Below are positions 24,105 to 33,833 of a stretch of 64,000 nt of DNA, in pieces (position 1 is the first letter of the stretch; every line of letters starts with the position of its first letter). Under the pieces are notes generated by a model that made no database searches, was not told where the DNA came from, and worked only from the letters and a program-made list of their open reading frames with translations. The translations under genes were made by a program, and so were the position numbers. The DNA comes from JAFGJQ01 sp964586145 (GTDB lineage Bacteria; Planctomycetota; Phycisphaerae; UBA1845): contig CAZPHH010000002.1 in NCBI GenBank assembly GCA_964586145.1, positions 1-64,000 of the forward strand, read 5' to 3'.

Positions 24105-25349
24105 TCAATCCTGTGATTTCGGGGATTCGGCCGCATCGCGAATGAGGCGGTCGGCCAGGGCCAGCGCCTCTTCTGGATTGGCGATTTGTTCGTTGAGTTG
24201 GGCCCGGAAGACGGTTTCGAGGATGCGCCCCAGCCGGGGGCCCTGGGGCACGCCTCGGGCCAGGAGGTCGTCTCCGTTGACGAACGGTGCCGGGCTCACG
24301 GCGTGCGGCGCCATCGCGGCGGCCCGGCGAGCGAGCGTATTGGCGGCGGCGGACGCGCGGCCTGCGGCGTGGGCCTCCGCGCGCAACAGGGCGACGAGAT
24401 CCTCAAAGCGGGGGTCTGCCCGAAGCAGCTTCACGTCCGCGAGTTCCAGGCGATCCGCGTCGCGACCCTGGGGGAGTTTCTGGAGGAGCCAAGTGACGCA
24501 GTCCGTTTCGGCCACGCTCATCCGCAGCGCGATGCAGACGGCACGGGCCGGCGGATCGGTCCGCTCATGCAGAATGGCTGCCAGGGCCAGCGGGAAGGAT
24601 GCCGTGGCCGGCAGGGCCGCCAGACGGCGGGCTGCCTGGTCGATGTCGTCGTCGCTGAAGGTGAGCCCGTCCACGAGGAACGCCGAGAGTCCGACCGCGT
24701 GCAGGAGTCGCCAGCCTCGTTCGCGGTTGGCGTCTTGCAGGATTTGTTCGAGTTCCATGCGGATGCGCTCCGCACTGATGGATCGGATGCCCGCCGCCTG
24801 GCGGCGGATCGCCTCGGAGGTGGCCGGCTCAATCGTGAACCCGAGGCGTGAGGCAAACCGGACGGCTCGCAACATGCGGAGGTGATCTTCCTCGAACCGG
24901 TCGGCCGGGTTGCCGATGGCGCGGATGATTCGGGCCTGCAGGTCCGCCTGGCCGCCCACGCCGTCAATGACGCGGTTCGCCACCGGGTCGAAGAACATGC
25001 CGTTGATGGTGAAATCGCGGCGGTTTGCATCAGCCTCGGCGGTCGTGAAATGCACGTGCCCCGGATGGCGGTGGTCGGCGTAGTCGCCCTCGGACCGGAA
25101 CGTGGCCACCTCCAGTTCGTGCCCGCCCACGCGCACCATCACGACGCCGAACTTTGCGCCCACCTTTTTCGTGCGTAGGAAGAGGCCTGACACCTGGTCC
25201 GGCGTGGCGTCTGTGGCCACGTCGAAGTCCTTGGGGTCCACCCCCATCAGCGCGTCCCGCACGCAGCCGCCGGCGAAATAGGCCACGTGGCCGGCATCGC
25301 GGAGCGTTGCGACGATTCTCTCTGCTGTCTGTCGAAGGGGCGTTCGCAC
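24105..25349 (-). CDS. cca: CCA tRNA nucleotidyltransferase / poly(A) polymerase family
   Basis: A 414-residue class II nucleotidyltransferase that adds or repairs the tRNA 3' CCA; poly(A) polymerase activity is the alternative. The catalytic head is seen at YFAGGCVRDALMG followed by DPKDFDVATDA, whose two Asp bind metal. DANRRDFTINGMFFDP and RFEEDHLRMLRAVRFASRLGF are also family marks. GTG 25349 has GGAGGT 8 nt upstream, which decides the start; earlier frames run into rsmD. It follows rsmD by 16 nt. Confidence 0.9.
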   Translation of the reverse strand: MRTPLRQTAERIVATLRDAGHVAYFAGGCVRDALMGVDPKDFDVATDATPDQVSGLFLRTKKVGAKFGVVMVRVGGHELEVATFRSEGDYADHRHPGHVHFTTAEADANRRDFTINGMFFDPVANRVIDGVGGQADLQARIIRAIGNPADRFEEDHLRMLRAVRFASRLGFTIEPATSEAIRRQAAGIRSISAERIRMELEQILQDANRERGWRLLHAVGLSAFLVDGLTFSDDDIDQAARRLAALPATASFPLALAAILHERTDPPARAVCIALRMSVAETDCVTWLLQKLPQGRDADRLELADVKLLRADPRFEDLVALLRAEAHAAGRASAAANTLARRAAAMAPHAVSPAPFVNGDDLLARGVPQGPRLGRILETVFRAQLNEQIANPEEALALADRLIRDAAESPKSQD

Positions 25350-25365
25350 TGTGGGCGACCTCCGC

Positions 25366-25995
25366 TCAGGCCGTGGGGTTCGTCTCCAACCGCCGGAAGA
25401 CGACGATCTGGTTCCGACCGTACACGCGACGGTCCACCACGGCCCAGCCGCGGGCGACATCGGGCGCGTACTCCGTGTCTACCTCGTGGTGCAACAGGGC
25501 GAGGGCCTCCGCGTGCATCCGCCCGCTGGTTGCGGCTGTCGTCAGCAGCCGCGCCACCTTGCCTGTCGGCGACGCATCGCGGGAGTCGCAGTAGGGCGGG
25601 TCCAGCAGAAGCAGGTCGATCGAATCCGAGTCGGCCAGGCGCGACCACGGGTCTTTCCAGGCGTCGACTGGCATGATCCGACCGCACGGACCCACGTCAA
25701 GGGCATGCAGATTGGCCCGCAGGGCCTTGAGAGCAAGCGGGTGTTTTTCGAAGAAGCAGCACGTAGCCGCGCCGCGTGAGAGCGCCTCCAGACCCATCGT
25801 GCCCGATCCGCTGAACAGGTCGGCGACCGTCAGCGGCGGAAGGGCCCCGGGTGTTCCGCAGCGTGAGCCGAGCAGATCGAACACCGCCTCCTTGACCCGG
25901 TCCGGCATGGGACGAGTCTGCTCGCCCTCCGGGCGAAGGATTCGCCGGGAACGCCATTGCCCGGCGATGATCCGCATGGTGTCCTGCCCCGACAT
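25366..25995 (-). CDS. rsmD: 16S rRNA (guanine966-N2)-methyltransferase
   Basis: A 209-residue SAM-dependent enzyme that methylates G966 of 16S rRNA. It has the RIIAGQWRSRR start, DLFSGSGTMGLEALSRGA for SAM binding and the catalytic LLLLDPPYCD. Length is close to the 198-203 usual for the family. A start at ATG 25977 (203 residues) is about as likely as 25995. It is the first gene of a two-gene unit with cca. Confidence 0.9.
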   Translation of the reverse strand: MSGQDTMRIIAGQWRSRRILRPEGEQTRPMPDRVKEAVFDLLGSRCGTPGALPPLTVADLFSGSGTMGLEALSRGAATCCFFEKHPLALKALRANLHALDVGPCGRIMPVDAWKDPWSRLADSDSIDLLLLDPPYCDSRDASPTGKVARLLTTAATSGRMHAEALALLHHEVDTEYAPDVARGWAVVDRRVYGRNQIVVFRRLETNPTA

Positions 25996-26283
25996 GGTGC
26001 CTTCGCTCCGACGCCCCGACCTTGCCCCGAGCCGGGTTTCGCCCGCATGGCCAGCGGGCCTCACGCGGCCGACAAGCCTCACGCCGTCACTGGCCGGATG
26101 CTCAGAAATCCTTTCCGGACCCAAGAGTACATTGGCCGTGCGGTCGCTGCAATGACGCGGGTCCCGCCGGTCCGGGTGACCCGGGGGCGTTGGTATGCGT
26201 GCTCTGAGAACGCCTGGATGAACGCGCACCGATCGGGCCGGAGGGCGTGTCCGAGAGTTCCCACCTGGGCTCTGCACGGGTCG

Positions 26284-27075
26284 TCAGGCGCGAACGGCCA
26301 GGAAGGTGGCCCGGACTCCGGTGTAGTACCTTTTCTCCAGCCCCTGTTGGACGGGTTTGAGCTTCCGGACGTTCGGGAAGCCCAGGAACTTCAACAAATC
26401 CGCAACGGCCTCTTCATTGGGTGTGAACTGAACGCGTCTCTCCCTGCTTCTCCAAAGACTGGTTGTAACGTCTGTCGATTCTGTCGATGACACGGCCGGG
26501 AAGTTCATTAACCACAACGGGTTCTTGAAGAAGGGCCTTACGTAAGCCGGCGTACGCATGATATCCGTATCCACCAGCATGCAACCCTTGGTTACGGAGG
26601 CGAGCCGCCTCATGCTGTGAATCGGATTCTCCAGGTGATAGAGTATGCCGAAACAGAATGTGACGTCGAAAAGCCCCCCGACGGATTCATCCAGGCTGTC
26701 GATGTCCATTCGCTTGAATTCCACCTGTTTCAGACACAGGGCACGCTTGATGAAGTTTGCCTGCTCTATGTAGCGGTCCACCAGGTCTATTCCGAGGACG
26801 TATTCGCTGTTCAGCTTTGCCGCTTCCACCGAAAAGCCGCCGCAGTTGCACGCGACGTCCAGGACTCGCTTCCCTTGCAAGGAACCTCCACAGGCTTCGA
26901 TCAGGGCAGGGAAGGCGTGCTGAACCAGGTTCGAAACCCGGGTGTATTCCACCGGACGGCGCGATCGTTCCGGAAGATGGGTACTCAGATGGTATGGTAG
27001 TTCCACCCTGTGGTGGAACGGGGCAAGGCGGTGAACCTCATCACGTATCTGCTGCTCGGTCAGGTCGGTTTGCAT
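26284..27075 (-). CDS. SAM-dependent methyltransferase of unknown target
   Basis: A 263-residue class I methyltransferase. The SAM-binding motif is VLDVACNCGGFSVEAA, followed by VLGIDLVDRYIEQA, and the post-I region ends in FCFGILYHLENP. This pattern resembles CmoB-like and small-molecule or sugar methyltransferases. The GC content looks lower than in its neighbours and 702 nt of non-coding DNA separates it from the SUF operon, so it may have been acquired separately. ATG 27075 is used; the TTG at 27123 lacks a binding site. No neighbour suggests the substrate. Confidence 0.75.
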   Translation of the reverse strand: MQTDLTEQQIRDEVHRLAPFHHRVELPYHLSTHLPERSRRPVEYTRVSNLVQHAFPALIEACGGSLQGKRVLDVACNCGGFSVEAAKLNSEYVLGIDLVDRYIEQANFIKRALCLKQVEFKRMDIDSLDESVGGLFDVTFCFGILYHLENPIHSMRRLASVTKGCMLVDTDIMRTPAYVRPFFKNPLWLMNFPAVSSTESTDVTTSLWRSRERRVQFTPNEEAVADLLKFLGFPNVRKLKPVQQGLEKRYYTGVRATFLAVRA

Positions 27076-27777
27076 GGTTCTGCCCGGTGTGGCCCTCTGT
27101 TGGCTGATCCGGTCGTTATCCAATGGAGGTTCAGGCGTAAGACACGGGTTATCCTGGGTTCCGGTCTCCCTTTTCCGGTCCGCGGGGGCCTTGCCGCGTC
27201 AGCCCCCGGCCCGGTCGCCGAGCAGGGGACCCCACTCACCGCTTACGCTCTGGAAACAGCCCGGGTGCGCCGGTCGGGAACAGCATCTTTCCACACACCG
27301 TCATGCTAGCACAGCACTCCCGCAATGCGAAGAGCAACCGTAGGTCTGTGGCGTCAAGCCGGCTGGATCTCCTCCAGAGTCGGCGGGTGGGAGCGAGGCC
27401 GGCCCCAGCCCTAAGGGTCTGGGCTCCGGAAGGCAGAGATGCGAGACTCAAACACGGTGTCCGTGGGTTGGGCTGCGAACATCGTGACGGTGGCCGGGAT
27501 CCGACAGGCGGCCGTTGCCCGGCACTTCGCAGGCAGGGTTTTGGGTGCGAGAACTGGGCCATCGGTCGAGATGTGTCGATAACTGTATATATTAAAGAGG
27601 GTTACGAGAATGTGTCTCGCCAGTGCGATATGGCACCTTTTTTGGTTTGAAATAGGACCATTGAAATCCTATATAAACTACGAGTGGATCGGTTGGGCGT
27701 TGGGTCCGGACACCCCGGACGGACCCGATGGCCCGCTTCGACTAGAGGACGGAGTTCGTAACGCAAGGACGATCAGA
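27076..27777. other. Non-coding region upstream of the SUF operon
   Basis: No convincing gene. The left part is GC-rich and holds a loose CCCAGCCC/GGGCTGGG-like pairing near 27400-27430. From 27560 to 27690 the base composition becomes clearly AT-rich, which fits the SUF promoter. No known riboswitch or structural RNA pattern was recognised. Confidence 0.6.
27647..27675 (+). promoter_or_regulatory. Predicted SUF promoter with inverted repeat between -35 and -10
   Basis: TTGAAA at 27647-27652 and TATATA at 27670-27675 are 17 bp apart. An inverted repeat, ATAGGA at 27652-27657 and TCCTAT at 27667-27672 with 9 nt between, fills the spacer. A direct repeat TTGAAAT also occurs at 27647 and 27661. 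A repressor bound here would block polymerase; the leader to sufA is about 95 nt. Confidence 0.6.
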
Positions 27778-28110
27778 ATGGGTATCACGTTGACGGAACA
27801 GGCGGCGGCGGCGGTGCGGAGCGCGATGGATGGGAACGGGCTGTCGCCGGACACGGCGTATCTGCGGGTGGGCGTGACGACCGGCGGGTGCAGCGGCCTG
27901 AACTACGCGATGGGGTTTGCGGATGCGCGCGAGGTGGCGGATCACGAGTTCGCCTCGAACGGCATCCGCCTCCTGTGTGACCCGGAGGGCTTTGCCCACT
28001 TGGACGGAACGGAGATTGACTACCACGACGGGCTGAACGAGCGGGGGTTCGTCTTCCGCAATCCGAACGCGCAGGGGTCGTGCGGTTGCGGCAAGAGTTT
28101 TTGCGCCTGA
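27778..28110 (+). CDS. sufA: A-type iron-sulfur carrier protein
   Basis: A 110-residue HesB/IscA/SufA-type carrier that receives clusters from the SUF scaffold and passes them to targets. The three ligands are seen in GGCSGLNY and in the C-terminal GSCGCGKSFCA. AAGGA lies about 8 nt before ATG 27778. First gene of the SUF operon, 30 nt before sufB. Confidence 0.93.
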   Translation: MGITLTEQAAAAVRSAMDGNGLSPDTAYLRVGVTTGGCSGLNYAMGFADAREVADHEFASNGIRLLCDPEGFAHLDGTEIDYHDGLNERGFVFRNPNAQGSCGCGKSFCA

Positions 28111-28140
28111 CGGCCCGATCTGGTTTTGGGAGAGCGCGGC

Positions 28141-29586
28141 ATGTCCAGTTCCAGTGATGCCATCCGAGATTTCGCCGCCCGGGAGTACAAGTACGGGTTC
28201 GTCACGGACATCGAGGCGGACAGCGTACCGGCCGGCCTGAATGAGGACACCATCCGGCTGATCTCGGCCAAGAAGGGCGAGCCGGCGTTCATGCTGAACT
28301 GGCGGTTGAAGGCCTTCCGGCACTGGCAGACGATGGCCGAACCGCGCTGGCCGAACGTGCAGTACCCGCCCATCGACTACCAGGCGATCGTCTACTACTC
28401 CGCTCCCAAGCGGCAGGGCGGTCCCCGAACCCTGGACGAGGTGGACCCGAAGCTGCTCGAGACGTACGAGAAGCTGGGCATTCCGCTGGAGGAGCGCGCG
28501 GCCCTGGCGGGTGTGGCCGTGGATGCTGTGTTTGACAGCGTGTCCGTGGCCACGACCTTCAAGGATAAGCTGCGAGAGCTGGGGATCATTTTCTGCTCGT
28601 TTTCGGAAGCGGTCCGTCACCATGGGGACCTGGTCCAGAAGTACCTCGGATCGGTGGTGCCCTATCGGGACAACTTCTTCGCCGCGTTGAATGCGGCGGT
28701 GTTCACGGACGGATCGTTTGTGTACGTGCCCAGGGGCGTGCGCTGCCCGATGGAGCTGTCTACGTACTTCCGGATCAACGCAGCGGCCACGGGCCAGTTT
28801 GAGCGGACCCTGATCGTCGCGGATGAGGGCAGCCAGGTGAGCTACCTGGAGGGCTGCACCGCGCCCATGCGGGACGAAAACCAGTTGCACGCGGCGGTGG
28901 TGGAGCTGGTGGCGCACAAGGACGCGACCATCAAGTACTCGACGGTGCAGAACTGGTACCCGGGCGACGAGGAAGGCCGCGGCGGGATCTACAACTTCGT
29001 GACCAAGCGCGGGCTGTGCGAGGGTGAGAATTCGCGAATCTCCTGGACGCAGGTGGAGACGGGCTCGGCCATCACGTGGAAGTACCCCGGCTGCGTTCTC
29101 AAGGGGAACGGCTCGGTGGGCGAGTTCTACTCCGTGGCCCTGACCAACCACCGGCAGCAGGCGGACACGGGTACGAAGATGATCCACATTGGCCGGAACA
29201 CGCGGAGCACCATCGTCTCGAAGGGCATCTCCGCGGGCCGTGGGCAGAATACGTACCGCGGGCTGGTGAAAATCGCCAAGAGCGCCCAGAACGCTCGGAA
29301 CTTCACGCAGTGCGACTCCATGCTGCTGGGCAGCCGGTGCGGGGCGCACACGTTTCCCTACATCGAGGTTCGGAACAACAGCGCGCGGGCCGAGCACGAG
29401 GCGACGACCTCGCGTATCGGAGAGGACCAGCTCTTCTACTGCAACCAGCGGGGCATCTCCACGGAGGACGCCGTGTCCATGATCGTCAACGGGTTTTGCA
29501 GGGAAGTGTTCCGCGAGCTTCCGATGGAGTTCGCGGTGGAGGCTCGCAAGCTTCTGGAAGTGAGCCTGGAAGGCAGCGTCGGTTGA
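28141..29586 (+). CDS. sufB: Fe-S cluster assembly scaffold protein SufB
   Basis: A 481-residue core scaffold of the SufBCD complex. Family marks include [42 protein letters not shown] and the C-terminal [20 protein letters not shown], which has the cluster-assembly Cys. ATG 28141 follows a GGGAGAG site; a TTG 15 nt upstream is less likely. It acts in the cytoplasm with SufC and SufD, receiving persulfide sulfur from SufS through SufU. Confidence 0.97.
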   Translation: MSSSSDAIRDFAAREYKYGFVTDIEADSVPAGLNEDTIRLISAKKGEPAFMLNWRLKAFRHWQTMAEPRWPNVQYPPIDYQAIVYYSAPKRQGGPRTLDEVDPKLLETYEKLGIPLEERAALAGVAVDAVFDSVSVATTFKDKLRELGIIFCSFSEAVRHHGDLVQKYLGSVVPYRDNFFAALNAAVFTDGSFVYVPRGVRCPMELSTYFRINAAATGQFERTLIVADEGSQVSYLEGCTAPMRDENQLHAAVVELVAHKDATIKYSTVQNWYPGDEEGRGGIYNFVTKRGLCEGENSRISWTQVETGSAITWKYPGCVLKGNGSVGEFYSVALTNHRQQADTGTKMIHIGRNTRSTIVSKGISAGRGQNTYRGLVKIAKSAQNARNFTQCDSMLLGSRCGAHTFPYIEVRNNSARAEHEATTSRIGEDQLFYCNQRGISTEDAVSMIVNGFCREVFRELPMEFAVEARKLLEVSLEGSVG

Positions 29587-29613
29587 GCGACGCCGAGAAA
29601 TCAAGAGGCAGCC

Positions 29614-30384
29614 ATGCTTGAGATTCGCAATCTGCATGTACAAGTGGACGGCCACGAGATTCTGCGGGGCATCAACCTGACGGTGCGACCGGGCGAGGTC
29701 CACTCCATCATGGGTCCCAACGGATCGGGCAAGAGCACGCTTTCGCAGGTCCTGGCCGGTCGGGATACGTACACTGTGACGGAGGGCGAGGTCCTGTACG
29801 GCGGCCGGAACCTCCTGGAGCTGGCGGCGGACGAGCGGGCGTGCGAAGGAGTGTTTCTGGCCTTCCAGTACCCGGTCGAAATCCCCGGCGTGAGCACGAA
29901 TTACTTTCTGCGGGCGGCCCTCAACTCCGTGCGGAAACACCGCGGCCAGGACGAGCTGGACGCCATGGACTTCCTGAAACTCGTGCGGGAAAAGGCCCGA
30001 TTGATGGAGATTGACGACAAGCTGCTGAACCGTTCGTTGAACGAAGGGTTCTCCGGGGGTGAGAAGAAGCGGAACGAGGTCTTCCAGATGGCCGTCCTGG
30101 GGCCGACGCTGGCCATCCTGGACGAGACGGATTCGGGGCTGGACATTGACGCGCTGCGGATCGTGGCGGACGGAGTGAACAAGCTGCGAAGCCCGGAGCG
30201 GGCGTTCCTCGTGATCACGCATTATCAGCGGTTGCTGAATTACATTGTGCCGGATCACGTACACGTGCTGATCGACGGGCGGATCGCCCGATCGGGCGGC
30301 AAGGAACTGGCGCTGGAACTCGAGGAAAAAGGCTACGGCTGGCTGGAGAAGGAAGCCCGCCGGTCTGAGCCGGTGTCTGCGTGA
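29614..30384 (+). CDS. sufC: Fe-S assembly ATPase SufC
   Basis: A 256-residue ABC-type ATPase without membrane domains. Walker A is GPNGSGKST, the signature is GFSGGEKKRNE, and Walker B is LAILDETDSGLD, where the family Asp-Glu-Thr replaces the usual transporter DEP. It binds SufB and SufD and drives the conformational change needed for cluster assembly. Spaced 27 nt from sufB. Confidence 0.97.
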   Translation: MLEIRNLHVQVDGHEILRGINLTVRPGEVHSIMGPNGSGKSTLSQVLAGRDTYTVTEGEVLYGGRNLLELAADERACEGVFLAFQYPVEIPGVSTNYFLRAALNSVRKHRGQDELDAMDFLKLVREKARLMEIDDKLLNRSLNEGFSGGEKKRNEVFQMAVLGPTLAILDETDSGLDIDALRIVADGVNKLRSPERAFLVITHYQRLLNYIVPDHVHVLIDGRIARSGGKELALELEEKGYGWLEKEARRSEPVSA

Positions 30385-30416
30385 CCGAGAGCCCGCGATT
30401 GCGAGGTGCGCGACCG

Positions 30417-31751
30417 ATGTTGACGACGAAAGATGCCCGTGACTCGTATCTCGCGGCGTTCGAGGCCGTCGAGGCAAGCCGCGCGGTTGCCGACTGGCTT
30501 ACGCCGATCCGGAAGGCGGCCATCGCTCGCTTCGCGGAGGTCGGCTTCCCGACCGTCCGGGATGAAGACTGGAAGTACACCGACGTCAGCCCCATCGCGG
30601 ACACGGAATTCCGGTGGGCGACCCCGGATGAACACTTGTGTCCGGGCAGCCTGGCGCCCCATTGGGTGGGCGGAACGGACGTGCACCGGCTGGTGGTGGT
30701 GAACGGGCGGTACGCGGGGGCGCTGTCCTCCGTCGGTTCATTGCCGCGGGGCGTCCGGATCGGCAGTCTGGTCGCGGCCCTGCAGGACGGCGCGGACCGG
30801 CTGCAGGGGGTATTTGCCCGGCTGGCGGACTATCGCGGTCGGCCGTTCACGGCGCTGAACACCGCGCTCTTTGAGGACGGAGCGGCGGTGATCGTGCCCC
30901 CGGAGACGGTGATCGAGTGGCCCGTACACGTGCTGTACGTCACGTTGGGTTCAGGGGAGCCGGTCGCTGCCCATCCGCGAACGCTGATCGTGGCCGGCGC
31001 GAACAGCCGGCTCACGGTCATCGAGTCGTTCGTGAGCCTGGGCGACGCACCGTGCCTGACGAATGCCGTCACGGAGATCGTCGCGGAGGAGGGCGCCCGG
31101 ATCGACCACTACAAGGCGGGACAGGACAAGGATGATTCGTTCCACGTGGGCGAAACGGCCGCGCGGCTTGGCCGGGACAGTGCCGTCCGATCGCACACGG
31201 TGACGCTGGGCGGTCGCCTGGTGCGAAACGAGTATCACGCGGTGCTGGACGGTGAAGGCGGCGACTGCACGATCAACGGCCTGTACCTTCTCAACGGGCG
31301 GCAGCACGTGGACAACCACCTCCGCGTGGAGCACGGCAGGCCCCACTGCACAAGCTGGGAGTTTTTCAAGGGGGTGCTGGACGATCAGTCTCGCGGCGTG
31401 TTCACGGGCCGCATCTACGTGGCCGAAGACGCCCAGAAGACCGACGCCAAGCAGACCCATATGTCGCTGCTGCTTTCGGAGGAGGCGCGGGTGGAGTCGC
31501 GCCCGCAGCTCGAGATTTTCGCGGACGACGTGCGCTGCACGCACGGGGCGACCATCGGGCAGGTGGATGACGAGGCGTTGTTCTATCTGCGGACGCGCGG
31601 GCTGGATGCGGATGCGGCACGGAACCTGCTCGTCTACGGGTTTGCCGAAGACAGCCTGCAGCAGGTGCGGTACGAGCCGCTGCGGCGTCACCTGGAGAAA
31701 CGGCTGCTGGATCGGCTTCCGCAGGCCGTTGTACGCCGGGATGAGCTATGA
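30417..31751 (+). CDS. sufD: Fe-S assembly protein SufD
   Basis: A 444-residue paralogue of SufB that completes the SufBC2D complex. The C-terminal beta-helix has CTINGLYLLNGRQHVDNH, FKGVLDDQSRGVFTGRIYV, DAKQTH and ATIGQVDDEALFYLRTRGLD. The N-terminal helical domain has RDEDWKYTDVSPI. ATG 30417 follows a GAGGTG site; a GTG at 30381 overlapping the sufC stop is an alternative that would add 12 residues. Confidence 0.94.
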   Translation: MLTTKDARDSYLAAFEAVEASRAVADWLTPIRKAAIARFAEVGFPTVRDEDWKYTDVSPIADTEFRWATPDEHLCPGSLAPHWVGGTDVHRLVVVNGRYAGALSSVGSLPRGVRIGSLVAALQDGADRLQGVFARLADYRGRPFTALNTALFEDGAAVIVPPETVIEWPVHVLYVTLGSGEPVAAHPRTLIVAGANSRLTVIESFVSLGDAPCLTNAVTEIVAEEGARIDHYKAGQDKDDSFHVGETAARLGRDSAVRSHTVTLGGRLVRNEYHAVLDGEGGDCTINGLYLLNGRQHVDNHLRVEHGRPHCTSWEFFKGVLDDQSRGVFTGRIYVAEDAQKTDAKQTHMSLLLSEEARVESRPQLEIFADDVRCTHGATIGQVDDEALFYLRTRGLDADAARNLLVYGFAEDSLQQVRYEPLRRHLEKRLLDRLPQAVVRRDEL

Positions 31752-33019
31752 GTACGATCGTGACAGCCATGGAATCGACACACGGTCATACCGAGAGGGC
31801 CAGCTACGACGTGCAGTGCATCCGCGCCGACTTCCCCATTCTGAGCCGGCGGGTCAACGGCAAGCCCCTGGTCTACCTCGACAACGCGGCGACGACGCAG
31901 AAGCCTCTGGCGGTCATCGATGCGATCGGTCGCTATTACCGGCAGGACAATGCAAACATCCATCGCGGCGTGCACGAGCTCAGCGTGCGGGCGACGGAGG
32001 CGTACGAAGCGGCGCGGACCCGCGTGCAGGGGTTTCTGGGGGCCGCTCGGCCGGAGGAGATTATCTTCGTCCGGGGCGCCACCGAGGGGATCAACCTGGT
32101 CGCCCAGTCGTACGGCCGGCCGCGGCTGCAGCCGGGCGACGAGGTGCTGATCACCACGATGGAGCATCATTCGAACATCGTGCCGTGGCAGATGCTGTGT
32201 GAGCAGACCGGCGCCCGGCTGCGGGTGGTTCCGATCAGTGACGCCGGGGAGATTGATTTGGACGAATATGCGGCCCTGCTGGGACCGCGCACGCGCATCG
32301 TGGCGGTGACCCACGTGTCCAACGCGTTGGGGACCATGAACCCGGTGTGGGCCATGATCGACCTGGCGCATCGGCAGGGCGCGGTGGTTCTGGTGGACGG
32401 GGCGCAGGCCGTTCCGCACCTGTCCGTCGACGTTGCGAAGCTCGACTGTGATTTCTACGTGTTTTCCGGGCACAAGATCTACGGCCCCACGGGCGTGGGC
32501 GTGCTGTACGGGCGGAAGGAGCTTCTGGACGCCATGCCCCCGTATCAGGGCGGCGGCGACATGATTCGATCGGTCACCCTTGAGAAGACGACGTACGGCG
32601 ACGTGCCGTACAAGTTCGAGGCGGGTACGCCGAACATCTCGGGCGGCATCGGACTGGCCGCCGCGCTGGAGTATGTTCAGCGAATCGGTCTGGATGCCAT
32701 CGCCGCGTGGGAGTACGACCTGCTTGCGTATGCGACGGCGGCGCTGGCGGCCATGCCCCAAGTGCGAATTCTCGGCACCGCACGGGAAAAGGCGTCGGTG
32801 CTTTCGTTCGTGGTCGAAGGCGTGCATCCGCACGACGTGGGTACCATCCTGGACCGCGAGGGGATCGCCGTGCGGGCGGGGCATCATTGTGCCCAGCCGG
32901 TGATGCAGCGGTTTGGGGTATCCGCGACGGCTCGGGCGTCGTTCGGGCTGTACAACGCGCGTGACGAGGTGGACGCGTTGGTCGCGGCGGTGCGCCGCGT
33001 GATCGAGGTGTTCAACTGA
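31748..33019 (+). CDS. sufS: SufS-type cysteine desulfurase
   Basis: A 423-residue PLP enzyme that takes sulfur from cysteine. PLP Lys243 lies in SGHKIYGPTG and the persulfide-forming Cys381 in RAGHHCAQP, the class II arrangement. YLDNAATTQKP and EHHSNIVPWQ are also typical. It overlaps sufD by ATGA and sufU by one base. SufU as acceptor points to the SufS-SufU pairing known from Gram-positive bacteria, in place of SufE. Confidence 0.97.
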   Translation: MSTIVTAMESTHGHTERASYDVQCIRADFPILSRRVNGKPLVYLDNAATTQKPLAVIDAIGRYYRQDNANIHRGVHELSVRATEAYEAARTRVQGFLGAARPEEIIFVRGATEGINLVAQSYGRPRLQPGDEVLITTMEHHSNIVPWQMLCEQTGARLRVVPISDAGEIDLDEYAALLGPRTRIVAVTHVSNALGTMNPVWAMIDLAHRQGAVVLVDGAQAVPHLSVDVAKLDCDFYVFSGHKIYGPTGVGVLYGRKELLDAMPPYQGGGDMIRSVTLEKTTYGDVPYKFEAGTPNISGGIGLAAALEYVQRIGLDAIAAWEYDLLAYATAALAAMPQVRILGTAREKASVLSFVVEGVHPHDVGTILDREGIAVRAGHHCAQPVMQRFGVSATARASFGLYNARDEVDALVAAVRRVIEVFN

Positions 33020-33474
33020 TGTCCGACGACCTGCAGGACCTGTACCAGGAGGTCATCCTGGACCACAACAAGCGGCCCCGCAACCGAGGCCGCCTGGATC
33101 ACGCGACTTGTGACGCCGAAGGGTACAATCCGCTGTGCGGCGACCACGTACACGTGTACCTGCAGGTCGAGGACGGTCGGGTCACGGACATTCGGTTCGA
33201 AGGTTCCGGCTGCGCCATCTCCACGGCCTCTGCGTCCATGATGACGGAATCCGTCAAGGGCAAAACGCTGGAAGAGGCGAAGGAGCTTTTCCGGAACTTC
33301 CACGCGTTCGTCACGCGAGACAAGGTGGAGACGGACCTGGGCAACGGCCTGGGGAAGCTGGAGGTCTTCTCGGGGGTCTGCCAGTATCCCGCCCGCGTGA
33401 AGTGCGCGACGCTTGCGTGGCATACCGTGCAGGCCGCCCTCGAGAATCGTACCGACACCGTCTCCACCGAGTGA
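33019..33474 (+). CDS. sufU: SufU sulfurtransfer protein
   Basis: A 151-residue zinc-binding NifU-like protein that accepts persulfide from SufS. The conserved Cys are Cys40 in NPLCGDH, the Cys of GSGCAIST, and that of YPARVKCATLAW. The insert between the second and third Cys (RNFHAFVTRD region) is characteristic of SufU rather than IscU. It is coupled to sufS by a one-base overlap. Confidence 0.95.
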   Translation: MSDDLQDLYQEVILDHNKRPRNRGRLDHATCDAEGYNPLCGDHVHVYLQVEDGRVTDIRFEGSGCAISTASASMMTESVKGKTLEEAKELFRNFHAFVTRDKVETDLGNGLGKLEVFSGVCQYPARVKCATLAWHTVQAALENRTDTVSTE

Positions 33475-33497
33475 GATTCGCCGACAGGGAGCGACCG

Positions 33498-33833
33498 ATG
33501 AGCGATTCCCCCGCCAGCCGCATACAGCAGGACATCAAAACGGCCGAAATCATCGAACTGCTTCGCACGATCTATGACCCGGAAATCCCGGTCAACATCT
33601 ACGACTTGGGCCTGGTCTATGGCATCCACCTGGCCGACGACGGGAACGTACACATCCGAATGACGCTGACCTCGCCGGCCTGCCCCGTGGCCGGGTCTCT
33701 TCCACCCCAGGTTGAACGATTGGTCGCCGGCATTGCGGGCGTCACCGGCTGCCAGGTCGAAGTCGTCTGGGACCCGCCCTGGTCGCCCGAACGCATTTCC
33801 GAGGCCGCCCGCCTGCAACTTGGAATCGACTGA
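33498..33833 (+). CDS. sufT: SufT, MIP18/DUF59 family Fe-S maturation protein
   Basis: A 111-residue protein of the DUF59 family. The core is LRTIYDPEIPVNIYDLGLVY and MTLTSPACPVAGSLPPQV, holding the conserved reactive Cys. The family helps deliver clusters to target proteins. It begins 23 nt after sufU, with GGGAG before ATG 33498, and ends the SUF operon. PaaD-like annotation would be wrong here, as no phenylacetate genes are present. Confidence 0.9.
   Translation: MSDSPASRIQQDIKTAEIIELLRTIYDPEIPVNIYDLGLVYGIHLADDGNVHIRMTLTSPACPVAGSLPPQVERLVAGIAGVTGCQVEVVWDPPWSPERISEAARLQLGID

Noticed and set aside
27630..27645. A sigma-54-like TGGCACC-TTTT-TTGG near the SUF promoter
   Set aside because: The -12 GC is changed to GG and the -24 has a mismatch; the overlapping sigma-70 elements fit better.
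27742..30477. A 911-residue minus-strand open frame across sufA-sufC
   Set aside because: It lies wholly opposite highly conserved SUF genes and has no recognisable domain.
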